Source: Prinia subflava (Eukaryota > Chordata > Aves > Passeriformes > Cisticolidae). Taken from it: a DNA stretch of 64,000 nt. Positions 51,093 to 60,196 of this stretch are shown one piece after another. The position numbers and the translations under genes were made by a program. How positions within the stretch are numbered: the stretch's first letter is position 1; each line of letters begins with the position of its first letter. The notes under the pieces were generated by a model. It saw only the letters and a program-made list of their open reading frames with translations, was not told where the DNA came from and searched no databases. Where the stretch lies: positions 32,876,083-32,940,082 of the forward strand of contig NC_086253.1 of NCBI RefSeq assembly GCF_021018805.1, given 5' to 3'.

Positions 51093-52375
51093 TGTCGGAG
51101 TCCATGTTTTCATGGATCCTCCACAGAGAGTGAAAAGTACAGAGATAGAATTAAAGCCTTTAGAAAAATTAGAATATATAAAAGCTTTAAATGCATAAAG
51201 TAGAAATCTAACCCTTAGCTTTAAGCTTTACATGCCCTAAGTCCTAGTTCAGTGTAGAAGGACACAGCTTCAGGCCTAGTGATAGAGTAAAGACATAACA
51301 AAAATAGGGTAGACTGCTGTCTGTAACTCGTATAAACTTTATGCAGGGAAGATAGAGTTTTTCATATATGATAGGATAGAGGTTTTTTACAATAACAAGA
51401 TAGAACTTGAGGCTAGCAGGATAGTGTTTTGCGTTAATAGATATGTTAAGTGCGTAGGTTCTGATACTGTTTTTCGTAGTTTTACGAACTTTGGAATTGT
51501 ACCTAGATTGGTTAGTGTGTAGATAAAAAATATGAATATGCATTTTGCAATTTGGGATAAAAAGCCTCAGGGTTGGAGGTGGAGGCATCGATTGATTGAT
51601 CAATTCGATCTATCGATCCAACCTCCACCTCCTGCAGCCTGAGGAAGGAGTCTTGCCAGGGAGCCGAATGGGATTCTAAAGGTATCATCTAAAGGTAGCC
51701 TGGGATCTGGGCCCTGGGGTCCCGTCCCTTCCTCCTGCGAGGGTTCGGGACCCCAGGGATCCTCCCTGGCCCCTGCGATCCCGTCCCTTCCCTTTTCCCC
51801 TGCGGCGTTTGCCCCGGGACTCTGTTCGGGGCTGCTGGGGAGTCTGTGAGGGTTCCTGTCTCTGCAACCGGGAACTGCAAGGGTTTGGGACCCCGGGACC
51901 CTTCCTTGTCCCTGTGACCCTGCTTTCGGGAACTCTGCCAAGTTGGGGACCCCTCCATTGCCACTGTGATCCCCGCGGCCGGGACCCCTGTCTGGGATCT
52001 GTGATCTTGTGTTCCCTTTCTGTTATTGTGACCCCACGGTTGGAAAATCCTGCTTGGGGTCAGATGGGAGGCTGATTTACCTAGAGGCTGTAATGTCAGA
52101 TTTCTGCTTTGCTTATAGTCTTACTAGTTCTGCTTGTTAGGATTTCTATGCTTTGTTTGCTGTTTCATTAGAACTCTGTGTGTTAAGATTTCTATGCTTT
52201 AGTCATTGTCTTGTTTAGACTTTCTTTGCCTAGGTTTGTAACTGGTTGTAGAATAAGGCCGCTCTTAGAACTCTCTGCCTTCAGATATGTGCTTTTGTAT
52301 AAATAAATTACTCTATTTAGAAATCAAGATGTGGTAAGATCTTTAGAGACTTTATACCCGTACCCAGCCTAGGCA
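51093..52375 (+). repeat. ERV1 3' LTR
   Basis: 1,283 bp, identical to the 5' LTR by eye except at 51493 (G; A at 46676). AATAAA lies at 52302-52307 and the hairpin at 51575-51632. Confidence 0.93.
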
Positions 52376-52381
52376 CAAACG
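52376..52381 (+). repeat. ERV1 target-site duplication, right copy (caaacg)
   Basis: Matches 46270-46275 exactly and follows the 3' LTR end. Confidence 0.9.
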
Positions 52382-53166
52382 CACAAAAAAAAAAAAACAA
52401 AAAAAAAAAAAAAAAAAAAACCAAAACAACGGTTAATGCATGCAGCCAATTGTCTCTACACAGTCAGGTCAGAACCAAGTTTCTGTATTACAACAAAGAG
52501 CAAAGTTCTGATTTTATGCAAAACCTGTAGGGTGTCAGTAGCAACACTACACTCCTGGCACAAAACACAGAAATATCCAGCTCATTTACAATGAGAAAGG
52601 AATCTGAGTTTCCCAGCACCAGCTTTGCAGGGTAATTATGAGATGCTCACAGGCTGTACACAGCAAGCACAGGAATAGGTAGTTTTCTGTGAGGAAGAGT
52701 AAATCTCAAAGAGAATTTTTGGGATTTTTATAATTGGATCTTTGGAAGCTTTATAATTGCACAAATGACAGTCAGTCTTTCACTCTAATTACAGACAAAG
52801 CATCCTTTTCATATATTGACTATTCCATTTGTCTAGAAGTCATTCAATGCATTATTAATAAATGAATGCTATTTAATAATCATGTTTCTGAATGAAATTT
52901 CCTATTATAATTGGCAGTGTCACAAATAATTCTCATCACTTCTTTACTTTTTCCAGTTTGGAATTCTAACATTTTTACTTCCATATCTTGCATATTTAAG
53001 AATGTTGGGAGTGGAATAAAACTCATATATGAGACACTTTTATTCTGGCTTTCTAGTGTGTTGGGAAGGATGAAGTAGAAAGACCTTACAAATATAGTGG
53101 TTTAGATTCTGGGAGTCTGAGTTCAACAAGCGAGATAGAAATGAAAGCATGCTTTGAGATTTAGGG
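52382..53166. other. Spacer between ERV1 and ERV2
   Basis: An A-rich simple stretch (52,384-52,421) followed by about 740 bp of ordinary AT-rich sequence. No gene or repeat family is recognised. Confidence 0.6.
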
Positions 53167-53571
53167 TGTGGGGTGCAGGGCCATCAGCTAGTGAATAACG
53201 ATGTGCTAAGCTGAGGGCCAGCTCCCTTGATTAAACAATATACTTCTGCTAAGCTGAGGGCCAGATCGTTTGATTAAACAATCCCCTTCTGCTTGCCTTG
53301 GGTGGTGGGACATTTCTATTGGCTGTATATGTTGTCATCTTGTATTAGATTGGTTGGTCCAACTCATACTCTTCAACTTAGAAAGATATTTAATGTACGG
53401 GATTCGGGGCTCTCTCTCTCGGCTCGGTTCGCTGTTCCTGCTCTCCTGGCCTGCTTTAGCTGTGCCCAGCAGCTACAAGCAAGGCCTTCACAATAAACCA
53501 CGTGTTACCCCTGCTCATTGCTTATAGAGATACTTTGTCGCCGATTCTACCGTCACAGAAACTCTCCTTCA
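53167..53571 (+). repeat. ERV2 5' LTR
   Basis: About 405 bp from TGTGGGG to CTTCA, three bases before the PBS. U3 has a 43-bp imperfect tandem duplication, an ATTGG (reverse CCAAT) word and a TATTTAA box at 53387-53393. AATAAA is at 53492-53497, giving a short R and U5. The left edge rests on the TG and could be two bases off; the right edge is fixed by the PBS. Confidence 0.78.
53205..53290 (+). repeat. ERV2 U3 tandem duplication, 2 x 43 bp
   Basis: Copies 53205-53247 and 53248-53290 share GCTAAGCTGAGGGCCAG and TTGATTAAACAAT. Duplicated blocks in U3 are often enhancers in retroviruses (family knowledge); function here is inferred. Confidence 0.85.
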
Positions 53572-53573
53572 AT

Positions 53574-53591
53574 TGGCGCCCAGCCGTGGAT
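53574..53591 (+). other. ERV2 primer-binding site
   Basis: TGGCGCCCAGCCGTGGAT begins two bases after the LTR. The first eight bases match the lysine-tRNA PBS class used by many betaretroviruses, but the rest does not, so the tRNA is not assigned. Confidence 0.75.
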
Positions 53592-53704
53592 GAACGACGG
53601 ATCCAGCCTTTTCCACCCGTAGGAGATTTCTCCATGGACTGTAACTAAATAACCAGTTTTAGCCACCTGAAAGTGTCGCGAGCACAGCTTACGGCTGCAG
53701 CGCA

Positions 53705-54041
53705 GCGCCATAGCTGGAGCTCTTAAAATCTGCCGAGATACACCTGGAGCACGGGAAGCTGTTACTGCCGTAGCAGCCTCCTCGAGCTCTCAGGGGAATC
53801 TACCTGGCAGTCCTCGAGCACAAGGCCACCGCTGAGCAGCGGCTCCTTGGAGCTCTCCTGAGGATTTGCGTAGCTACCCTCGAGCCCTGTCTCGCCGTTG
53901 CTGGCAGCGGCCTGCCGGAGCTCTGCTGAGGGAATCTGCTACGTGTCAGAGCACACGCGAGTGTTGCTGAAAGCACCGCCCGCACTACAGCTCTGAGTGG
54001 GACGTCCCGAGCACGGCAAGCCAAAGCCGGTGCTCTGAGGA
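53705..54041 (+). repeat. ERV2 leader tandem repeat, about 5 x 67 bp
   Basis: Diverged copies start at 53705, 53773, 53839, 53907 and 53973 (lengths 68, 66, 68, 66, about 69). Each begins GC(G/A)-C, has GAGCTCT or CAGCTCT about 12-16 bases in, and GAGCAC or GAGCCC further on. The array fills the untranslated leader where retroviral packaging and dimerisation signals lie. Role inferred only. Confidence 0.72.
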
Positions 54042-54127
54042 GGGACGTGAAGCAGCGTCCACGCCGACGGGAGTGCCCGGCCAACACTCCACGCCGTTTG
54101 AGCTAAGGACCCTGCTTTGGCGACACA

Positions 54128-54136
54128 CAGGTGAGA
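54128..54136 (+). promoter_or_regulatory. ERV2 major splice donor
   Basis: CAG/GTGAGA, with GT at 54131-54132, is a near-consensus donor 22 bp before the gag ATG. A leader donor is used by simple retroviruses to make env mRNA. The partner acceptor would be beyond the window. Confidence 0.65.
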
Positions 54137-55694
54137 AAAAATCAGTCTAATAATGGGGCAATCACACTCTACCGGTGATAAATATCTTTATAAGCAACTA
54201 AAGCATTTATTGTACTCTAGTCAAAGTAAATTACCAAAAGAAGAGCTAAAAAACCTCTTAGAATGGACTTTGATTAACTTCCCAAATGTTGACCGGTCAG
54301 CTGTATTTACCAAAGAATTTTGGGACACAGTCGGAAATAAGCTCTTTAATAACATTTCCCGCCGTGATTTCGCGGCCGCGGAGCTCGTCCCAGCCTGCAG
54401 AGCACTTGTAGAAATTCTTGCTGCGAAGGAGCGACCCGCGGTAGCTGCTTTGAAGAACGCCGTTCCCACGTCGAGTTTGCAGCAGGACACGCCCACCGCC
54501 TTCCAGCCGAACCTCGTAGCTCCGGTACCCACCGTCCCGCTAGTCCCTGCCGCCCTGTCCCCTCTCCCCGCGGCCCCTGGCACCCCACCTGCCCCCACTA
54601 CCCCCCCCTCCACCCCGATCCGCGCCATCCCGCTGCTCCCTGCTGCCCCGGCTCCCGCTGTGTCGGCCCCCGGTTCCACCGGCGTTGCCGCGGTCCCCCT
54701 CCTCACTTCTGCCCCAGCGAGCCCGCCCACCGCCGTCCCTGCGCCCCTATCAGCCCCTCTAAGTCCCGCCGGGCCGGCCGCTTGCCCCTGCCCACCCACG
54801 ACTCTGCCAGCTGCTGTCGTCCCAGCTCCCCTGGCCGCGGCCTCAACCACCACGTGTCCCCCACGGCGCCACGCCGCTTCCCCTCCCCCAGCGCCCCCTA
54901 TGCACGTGCCCGCTGCTCCCTTTGTCCCCCTCGGGGCTCCTACGCGGTTCCCGGGTCCAGGCGTTCCGGCGCGGTTCCCGTGTCACAGTGTACCGCCGAG
55001 GTTTCCGAGCCCCGGCGTTCCGGCAGAGCTCCCTTGTCCCGGCGCTGCTGCGCGGGACCTCGTAGAAGCTGCGCTGAACACCGCAGCCCCAGCTGCGGCC
55101 GGTGCCCCGGCGCACCGCCCGCCGCCAGCCCCGGTACTCGCCGCGGCTGTTCCCGTGTTGGAAACGGCGCCCTCCCCCCTTCCCGCCGCCGCTCCGGCCC
55201 GACCCCCCGGTCCCGCCGCCCCAGCGGCTCCGCTCATGCCCGCACAGACCCCTACGTTTGCGGCCGCCGCGCCCAGAGCCGTGCCTCCCTCCGTGCCCGC
55301 AGCGGCAGCCCAGCCTCCCGCCCCCGGTCCCCCCGGAGCGCCTCCGTTGTTCGCCGCGCCGCCGCTGCTCGCCGTTCCGTCCCGGGCCGTGCCGGCTCCG
55401 CCGCGGCCCCCTGCGTCCGAGCTGCTGCGTGGAGTCGCCCCGCCGCTTCTTGCCACCGCCGATGCCCCGTTCCCGCCCGCGGCCGCGCTGCCCCCCGCGC
55501 CCCCAGTCCCGGCTGCGGCGCTGATGGACACAGACAGGCAAGCCCTGCCTAGCACGTGGGCCATTGTCCCGCATCACACGGAACCGCTGGAGTGGCCCGC
55601 GCATGCGCAGTTGCCGCTTCCCCGGAACCAGCACGCCCCGCCTCCGCCCCCCGCAGCCTTTGCCGCGGCTCTGACACAGCCTCCCGGTCCCGAC

Positions 55695-55806
55695 CCCCCG
55701 CCTGCCACGGTGCAGCCCCAGCCGGCATCCCTGTGCCCTGCCGCGCTCCTCCCGCCGCCTGCCACGGTGCAGCCCCAGCCGGCATCCCTATGCCCGCCGC
55801 CCCCAT
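55695..55806 (+). repeat. 57-bp tandem duplication within ERV2 gag
   Basis: The segment encoding PPATVQPQPASLCP occurs twice, 57 bp apart (for example CCTGCCACGG at 55701 and 55758), nearly identical at DNA level. It shows how the Pro-rich region can grow by in-frame duplication. Confidence 0.85.
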
Positions 55807-57251
55807 GCCAAGCTGCACGGCCGCCGCCGCCGCCGCCGCCGCCAGAGCCGATATTCGCAATTCCAGAACTGTATCCATCCGCGCCGCCAGCCCAGCCAGT
55901 TCCTGCTCCGACAGCCCCAGCTGCAGCCTCTCCGCAAATAATCCCTCCCGCAGCTCGGCCCGCCACGCCACCACCACGGCACCAGCACACGGCACCCACG
56001 CATCTGCAGCCCCCAAACATCCCTCCGCCGCCACCGCCGAGTCCACAGACAACACCACTACAGCCGATTCCTGCACCACCTTGGATGCATCCTTCTGCGC
56101 CACCCCCTCTGCCATACGCCGCCGTCCCAGGCACAGCCACATCTTTGAGAGACCCCTCACCAGCGCACGACCCTGCCCAGCTAACAGCTGATGTGCCTTC
56201 GCTGTCAGCTCCTCTGCCTCCGATGCCTGCTGCCCTACCCCAGCCACCGAATCTCCTTGGTCACCCAGCTGCATTCCCACCCTCCGCACCCCTAGCACCG
56301 AATGAGACTTCATTGTATCACAGCTCGTCCATACAGTCCCAGCCAAACACACAAACTGTGCAACGAAAAGGGGGAGAGTGGAATACAACAGCTGCTTCAA
56401 TGAATACAGGACAGACAGAGAACTATTTTGTCCCTGCAAATGACAACCCTTTGATTCAAATACAAGAGAACCCTAAAAAACAAATAAGTCTGTTCCCAAA
56501 CAGCTCTACAGGCCCCTCTGTCCCTGTGTTTGGGACAGACTTCTCAACCCAAAATGAGACATTAAACCCTGATTATTCACTAACATCAATCCCAAAAGTA
56601 CAAAACCCCCAGAAGTGCTTCGACAATTCCCAGTTCACAGACTGGCATGAAGTCAAACGCTTGATTTGCAAAGAGGAAAGTCTAAATCCTCTAGCTATGC
56701 CTGTGCTATTCAGCCAGCAAGCCGAAGGTCCAAGAACATGGACAGCTATCCCACCTCATGAAATAAAAGAACTACGAAAAGCAGTGAAAGACAGTGGCAT
56801 TTGCTCACCCTATTTTAAACAACTGCTTAAAAGTATGATAGAAGAACACACGCTGACATCAAATGACTGTAAAAATCTTGCCAGTGTAATTCTCACAGAT
56901 TCACAATATATGCTGTGGGAACACATATGGAAAAGAATGCTTACAGGAGTTTTGACCACTTACAGGCAAAGCACTGATGCAACCCTTCGCACCCTTACCA
57001 TATCTAAGTTGACTGGTGAGCATCCTGATGACCGGAATGAAGATCAAGTGAACCTACCCAGAATAGTATTTGATGACATTAAAAAAATGGCTCATAGAGC
57101 CTTTTTGCAGATTCAGCCTGCAGGAAGTTTTGAAAAAGCCTACAATCTGATTAGTCAAGAGCTGTCTGAACCATTTACTGCATTTGCAGACCGAGTGATA
57201 CAAGCAGCAGAAAGGCAATGTGGCGATGATATAGCTCGCCCAATTATGATA

Positions 57252-57257
57252 AGAGAC
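57252..57257 (+). repeat. ERV3 target-site duplication, left copy (agagac)
   Basis: Six bases before the ERV3 5' LTR, forming two codons of ERV2 gag. They are repeated at 61850-61855. Confidence 0.95.
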
Positions 57258-57657
57258 TGTGGCCGAGTTTCTCAGGTATCGTGGGCATGATATGCTCACA
57301 GATACCATTTGAGCTATTCCAGACTAGGCCAAACTAGGCCTCAGGCCTGGGCCTAGTAGGCCGCAGAACGTTCAGCATACGTAGTAGCAGATAAACTTAT
57401 CTCCTACTAGGTATGTGTTAAGGTATGGCCACTCGCAGCATGGAGGTAATGGCACTAGATCTCCGTAGCCACCTTAATCCTAGATTGCTTACATACTTCT
57501 GTATGTTCACCGCCTATCACAATGCACCTGCTACTGTAAACTATCTGCTCTGTACTTAACCGGCCATCTCGCGGAATAAAGCGGAGTTCGTGCTGGAAAC
57601 CATACTGGTTTGGTCTCACGTTACTCTAGTCCCCAGTCTTTCCAGGGTTCGACAACA
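57258..57657 (+). repeat. ERV3 5' LTR
   Basis: 400 bp. U3 carries ACTAGGCC at 57323-57330 and 57333-57340 and the inverted GGCCTAGT at 57350-57357. A weak TATA-like TACTTAA precedes AATAAA (57575-57580), and a perfect hairpin AAACCA-TAC-TGGTTT lies at 57597-57611 in the R/U5 region. A polyadenylation hexamer just upstream of a short R with a hairpin is the alpharetroviral layout (family knowledge). Confidence 0.93.
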
Positions 57658-57658
57658 G

Positions 57659-57676
57659 TGGCGCCCGAAACTTAGA
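57659..57676 (+). other. ERV3 primer-binding site
   Basis: TGGCGCCCGAAACTTAGA starts one base after the LTR. It shares the TGGCGCCC start with ERV2 but then differs. The tRNA is not assigned; it is not the tryptophan-tRNA PBS used by exogenous alpharetroviruses. Confidence 0.75.
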
Positions 57677-57704
57677 GACAGAGCCCTGGATTTTAATGAA
57701 ATAT

Positions 57705-57796
57705 AGAGCTTCGATGCTGTGTATTAATTAGCTTAAATGCTGTGGATTATTTAGCTTCAATGCTGTTAATTAATTAGCTTAAATGCTGGAAGTCCT
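57705..57796 (+). repeat. ERV3 leader tandem repeat, 4 x 23 bp
   Basis: Four contiguous 23-bp units start at 57705, 57728, 57751 and 57774. Their core is TTAGCTTAAATGCTGT, with the first unit most diverged. The array lies between the PBS and the splice donor, where packaging signals are expected. Confidence 0.88.
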
Positions 57797-57920
57797 CGCT
57801 TGATTTTGGACGTGTGTGTGTCGCTTGCGATCTACGGTCCGGAATTCCAAGGCAGGCTGGGGAGCGTCGGCTGATTGGTTTGATTAGAAGGCGGCAGTGC
57901 CACCCACTGTCAGTGGAAAG

Positions 57921-57929
57921 AAGGTAAGA
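57921..57929 (+). promoter_or_regulatory. ERV3 major splice donor
   Basis: AAG/GTAAGAG, with GT at 57924-57925, is a strong consensus donor 18 bp before the gag ATG. Candidate acceptors before env end at AG 60127-60128 and AG 60158-60159. This pairing would yield a spliced env mRNA. Confidence 0.65.
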
Positions 57930-57941
57930 GCAGCGGCGCGG

Positions 57942-60083
57942 ATGGATTCACTCACGGAACGCGATTACATAGCTGCCACGCAGCTGCTAGCGTCCATTGT
58001 CTCGAAACGGGGCGAAAAGATCAGAGATTCTGATATAAATCAGCTGGCCCAATGGGCTAAAAAGAAAGGAAAGTTACAGCAGCCCTCGCTTTTGTTCAGC
58101 GAGACAGAATGGAAGGAGATCGGAGATTTACTGTGGGACTCGGTAGTTTCACAGGGAAAAGACGCAAAACTCTGTTCAGAGTTAGGCGTCACGTGGAAGA
58201 AAATTATAAATACGCTACAAACCTTTGCCGCGGAGCGCAGAGCTGCCCAAGCCGCGATTTCCACATTGGAGAGAACGGCCCCTTGCTCTCCTGAACCGGA
58301 GACCGTTCCTTCCCAAGCGGAAGAGCGGAAAAAAGTATCCAGGGTTGCGAGATTTTTCGGAATTAATTCCACGCATCCGGTGAAAGGGAATGCGGCCCCC
58401 CTCTGTTCCTCCCTCCGTGATGTGGTAGACGTAGCCAGCCATGCGGTTGAGAGACCGAGCGAGAGGCCGGAAGTGTCCTTGCCGCGGTTCGGCGAGAATG
58501 GCGTGGGGGAGGAGACGAGCCAGCCGCCAGACCCGAGGGGCGTGGCGAAAGAGGAGGCAGGCGGGACCGGCAGCGGCGCAGGGCGGGCACAAGTGACGCA
58601 GCAAGGAGGCGGACTCAGAGGCGGTGCCACCGGCGGAGCGGAGCCAAACCCCTCCCCACCGGAACGGGAGCTGACGTCAGCTGCCCACATGACAAAAACA
58701 AAAACAGAGAACATGGCGGCGCCCATGGCCGGATCGGACAACGCGAATTCGATTCAACCTGAGATCCCTGCGCCCCCACAGCCTGCATCAGTGGGACCCG
58801 CCACCCATCCACGAGCATCTCACTGTCCTCTGCCAGAATCTGACTCGGACGAGGAAGTTTTGGAATCGGATAACAGCTGTGCAACGCAAGCGCCGGAAAA
58901 GCCGCAGAGGTCAACGGAGCTGCAGCAAATTATAGCAGAGCTTGCTAAGCTCTCTAACCGGCAAAGTCAGCTGGAACAAAGGACATTTGAATTATCCAAA
59001 ACTTTCCCGCAGAAACCATGTACCATACAACCTCTGTCATCAATACAGAGCCAGCAGGCGTTGCCATCCAATGCCCAGCAGATGGCGCTGCCTGCCAACC
59101 AAACTGATCCGCTTCTGAACCGCTGGGCTGAAGTTAAAAAACATGCCATCCTCGATAAGGACTTTGAAGCAGCCAATGTTATAGCGTGTCCTGTGGTGAT
59201 TGAGCAGAACGTTGCCAGATGGCAACCGCATGAATGGAAAGTACTGCAATCTGCAAAGCAGACAGTTAGTCAGTATGGAATTCGTGCGGAAGCTTCCAAA
59301 AGTATTATACAATACATCTTCACTGCTGACCTCTTGTGCCCTGCTGTCAGTTCTAACATTGCAGCACTTCTGCTCACGCCATCTCAGTTTCTCATTTTTG
59401 AAAGGGAGTGGAGATGCCTGGCAACCGAGGAAGCCAACAGGCATCAAATAGTGGGAGATCCATTTTATGGGATTCAGCCGGACATGCTGACGGGCCAAGG
59501 AGCCTATGCCACGACGAATGTACAGCTGACTTTTCCCATCGAAATCCATCAACTCTCCCAGTCACTAGCCTACAGAGCTTTGCTGTTGGTGCCAGACAAA
59601 AAGAAGCCTCCATCCTATGCCAACGTCAAACAGGGAGCCACCGAATCGTTTGCTCAATTTATTGATCGTCTTTCTACGGCATTGAGAGATGCCCCAGATC
59701 TGCCTGACGAGGTGCGAGACCACCTGTTTCGTTCTCTGGCATTTGAGAACGCCAACGCACGCATGAAAACCATCCTGGCCTCCCTCCCTCAAGGCTGTGG
59801 CGTGGACGAAATGTTGGTGAGAGCAGCGAGAGCAGAACAGTCCAACCAAACAGCAGCTTTCACAGCGGCAATGCAGAATGCAATGCAGCAACAGGGACAT
59901 GTTATCGCAGCTGCATTGACGGGAAAGTGTGTTTCTGCAGGAGAAGCAGGACCTGTCTGGGTGCCGAGTCGCTTTACCCGTGCGTGTCCACAAGAAAAGA
60001 TACCAACCGGCGGTGACACTCACAGAGACAGCGACGACTTACCTGAAGCACCTCAAGAAGACACGGAGAGTGCTGAAAATTAA
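57942..60083 (+). CDS. gag: ERV3 gag fused in frame to an integrase C-terminal tail
   Basis: The first ATG in the frame is 57942 (MDSLTERDYIAAT), giving 713 residues; the open frame upstream has no ATG. Residue 2 is Asp, so there is no myristoylation signal. Residues 1 to about 105 are matrix-like; a charged, Gly/Pro-rich linker with an acidic ESDSDEEVLESDN stretch follows; capsid starts near residue 385. The major homology region (VKQGATESFAQFIDRLSTAL) is near residues 562-581. The frame then reaches TGKC, apparently the start of a zinc knuckle, and switches to GPVWVPSRFTRACPQEK, which resembles the end of retroviral integrase. No CCHC box remains. It should be able to multimerise but not to package RNA by the usual route. 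Confidence 0.85.
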   Translation: MDSLTERDYIAATQLLASIVSKRGEKIRDSDINQLAQWAKKKGKLQQPSLLFSETEWKEIGDLLWDSVVSQGKDAKLCSELGVTWKKIINTLQTFAAERRAAQAAISTLERTAPCSPEPETVPSQAEERKKVSRVARFFGINSTHPVKGNAAPLCSSLRDVVDVASHAVERPSERPEVSLPRFGENGVGEETSQPPDPRGVAKEEAGGTGSGAGRAQVTQQGGGLRGGATGGAEPNPSPPERELTSAAHMTKTKTENMAAPMAGSDNANSIQPEIPAPPQPASVGPATHPRASHCPLPESDSDEEVLESDNSCATQAPEKPQRSTELQQIIAELAKLSNRQSQLEQRTFELSKTFPQKPCTIQPLSSIQSQQALPSNAQQMALPANQTDPLLNRWAEVKKHAILDKDFEAANVIACPVVIEQNVARWQPHEWKVLQSAKQTVSQYGIRAEASKSIIQYIFTADLLCPAVSSNIAALLLTPSQFLIFEREWRCLATEEANRHQIVGDPFYGIQPDMLTGQGAYATTNVQLTFPIEIHQLSQSLAYRALLLVPDKKKPPSYANVKQGATESFAQFIDRLSTALRDAPDLPDEVRDHLFRSLAFENANARMKTILASLPQGCGVDEMLVRAARAEQSNQTAAFTAAMQNAMQQQGHVIAAALTGKCVSAGEAGPVWVPSRFTRACPQEKIPTGGDTHRDSDDLPEAPQEDTESAEN

Positions 60084-60196
60084 CTGTTTTAATACTATAT
60101 CATTGCACTGTTGTTGTGTGACACTTAGAGGCACGATAAGTTATTGGTTAGGGTTTTAGGTTGATAGCCTGTGTGCTACACTGTGTGCTTGTCACA

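Larger units (their letters stand above)
46276..52375 (+). mobile_element. ERV1: young non-autonomous endogenous retrovirus, 6.1 kb
   Basis: Two 1,283-bp LTRs, each starting TGTCGG and ending GGCA, flank a 3,534-bp interior. The element is bounded by the 6-bp direct repeat caaacg. A 6-bp duplication fits alpha/betaretroviral-type integrases. The LTRs differ at one base (A at 46676, G at 51493). The interior has a leader, a fragment of gag N-terminus, a second gag-like frame with a major homology region, a long non-coding tract and a polypurine tract. There is no pro, pol or env. A defective coding region with near-identical LTRs implies the copy was mobilised by proteins supplied in trans. 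Confidence 0.93.
54153..57257 (+). pseudogene. gag: ERV2 gag, 5' part (matrix, giant Pro/Ala region, most of capsid)
   Basis: Starts MGQSHST, a typical myristoylation signal. Residues 1 to about 100 are a matrix-like helical domain. Residues about 105-715 are extremely Pro/Ala-rich, with a PTAP late-domain motif at residues 586-589 and an LYPSAPP motif just before it. From about residue 790 a capsid follows, with a major homology region near residues 990-1022 (SQELSEPFTAFADRVIQAAE). The frame is intact for 1,035 codons, then enters the ERV3 LTR and stops after ten foreign codons at 57290. With the distal part the original Gag had about 1,256 residues, about twice the usual betaretroviral size. 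Gag forms the virion shell and packages RNA (family role). Confidence 0.9.

Noticed and set aside
54221..56439. Long minus-strand frames (up to about 296 codons) opposite the ERV2 Pro-rich region
   Set aside because: GC-rich sequence opposite Pro/Ala codons yields Gly/Arg/Ala-rich shadows with few stops. No antisense promoter or domain is seen.
57897..57941. Extension of ERV3 gag to an upstream GTG
   Set aside because: The first ATG is at 57942 and the upstream stretch contains the consensus splice donor, so it is leader.
60161..60196. Upstream TTG start for ERV3 env
   Set aside because: The ATG at 60197 is followed by a fitting signal peptide; the upstream codons include a possible acceptor AG.
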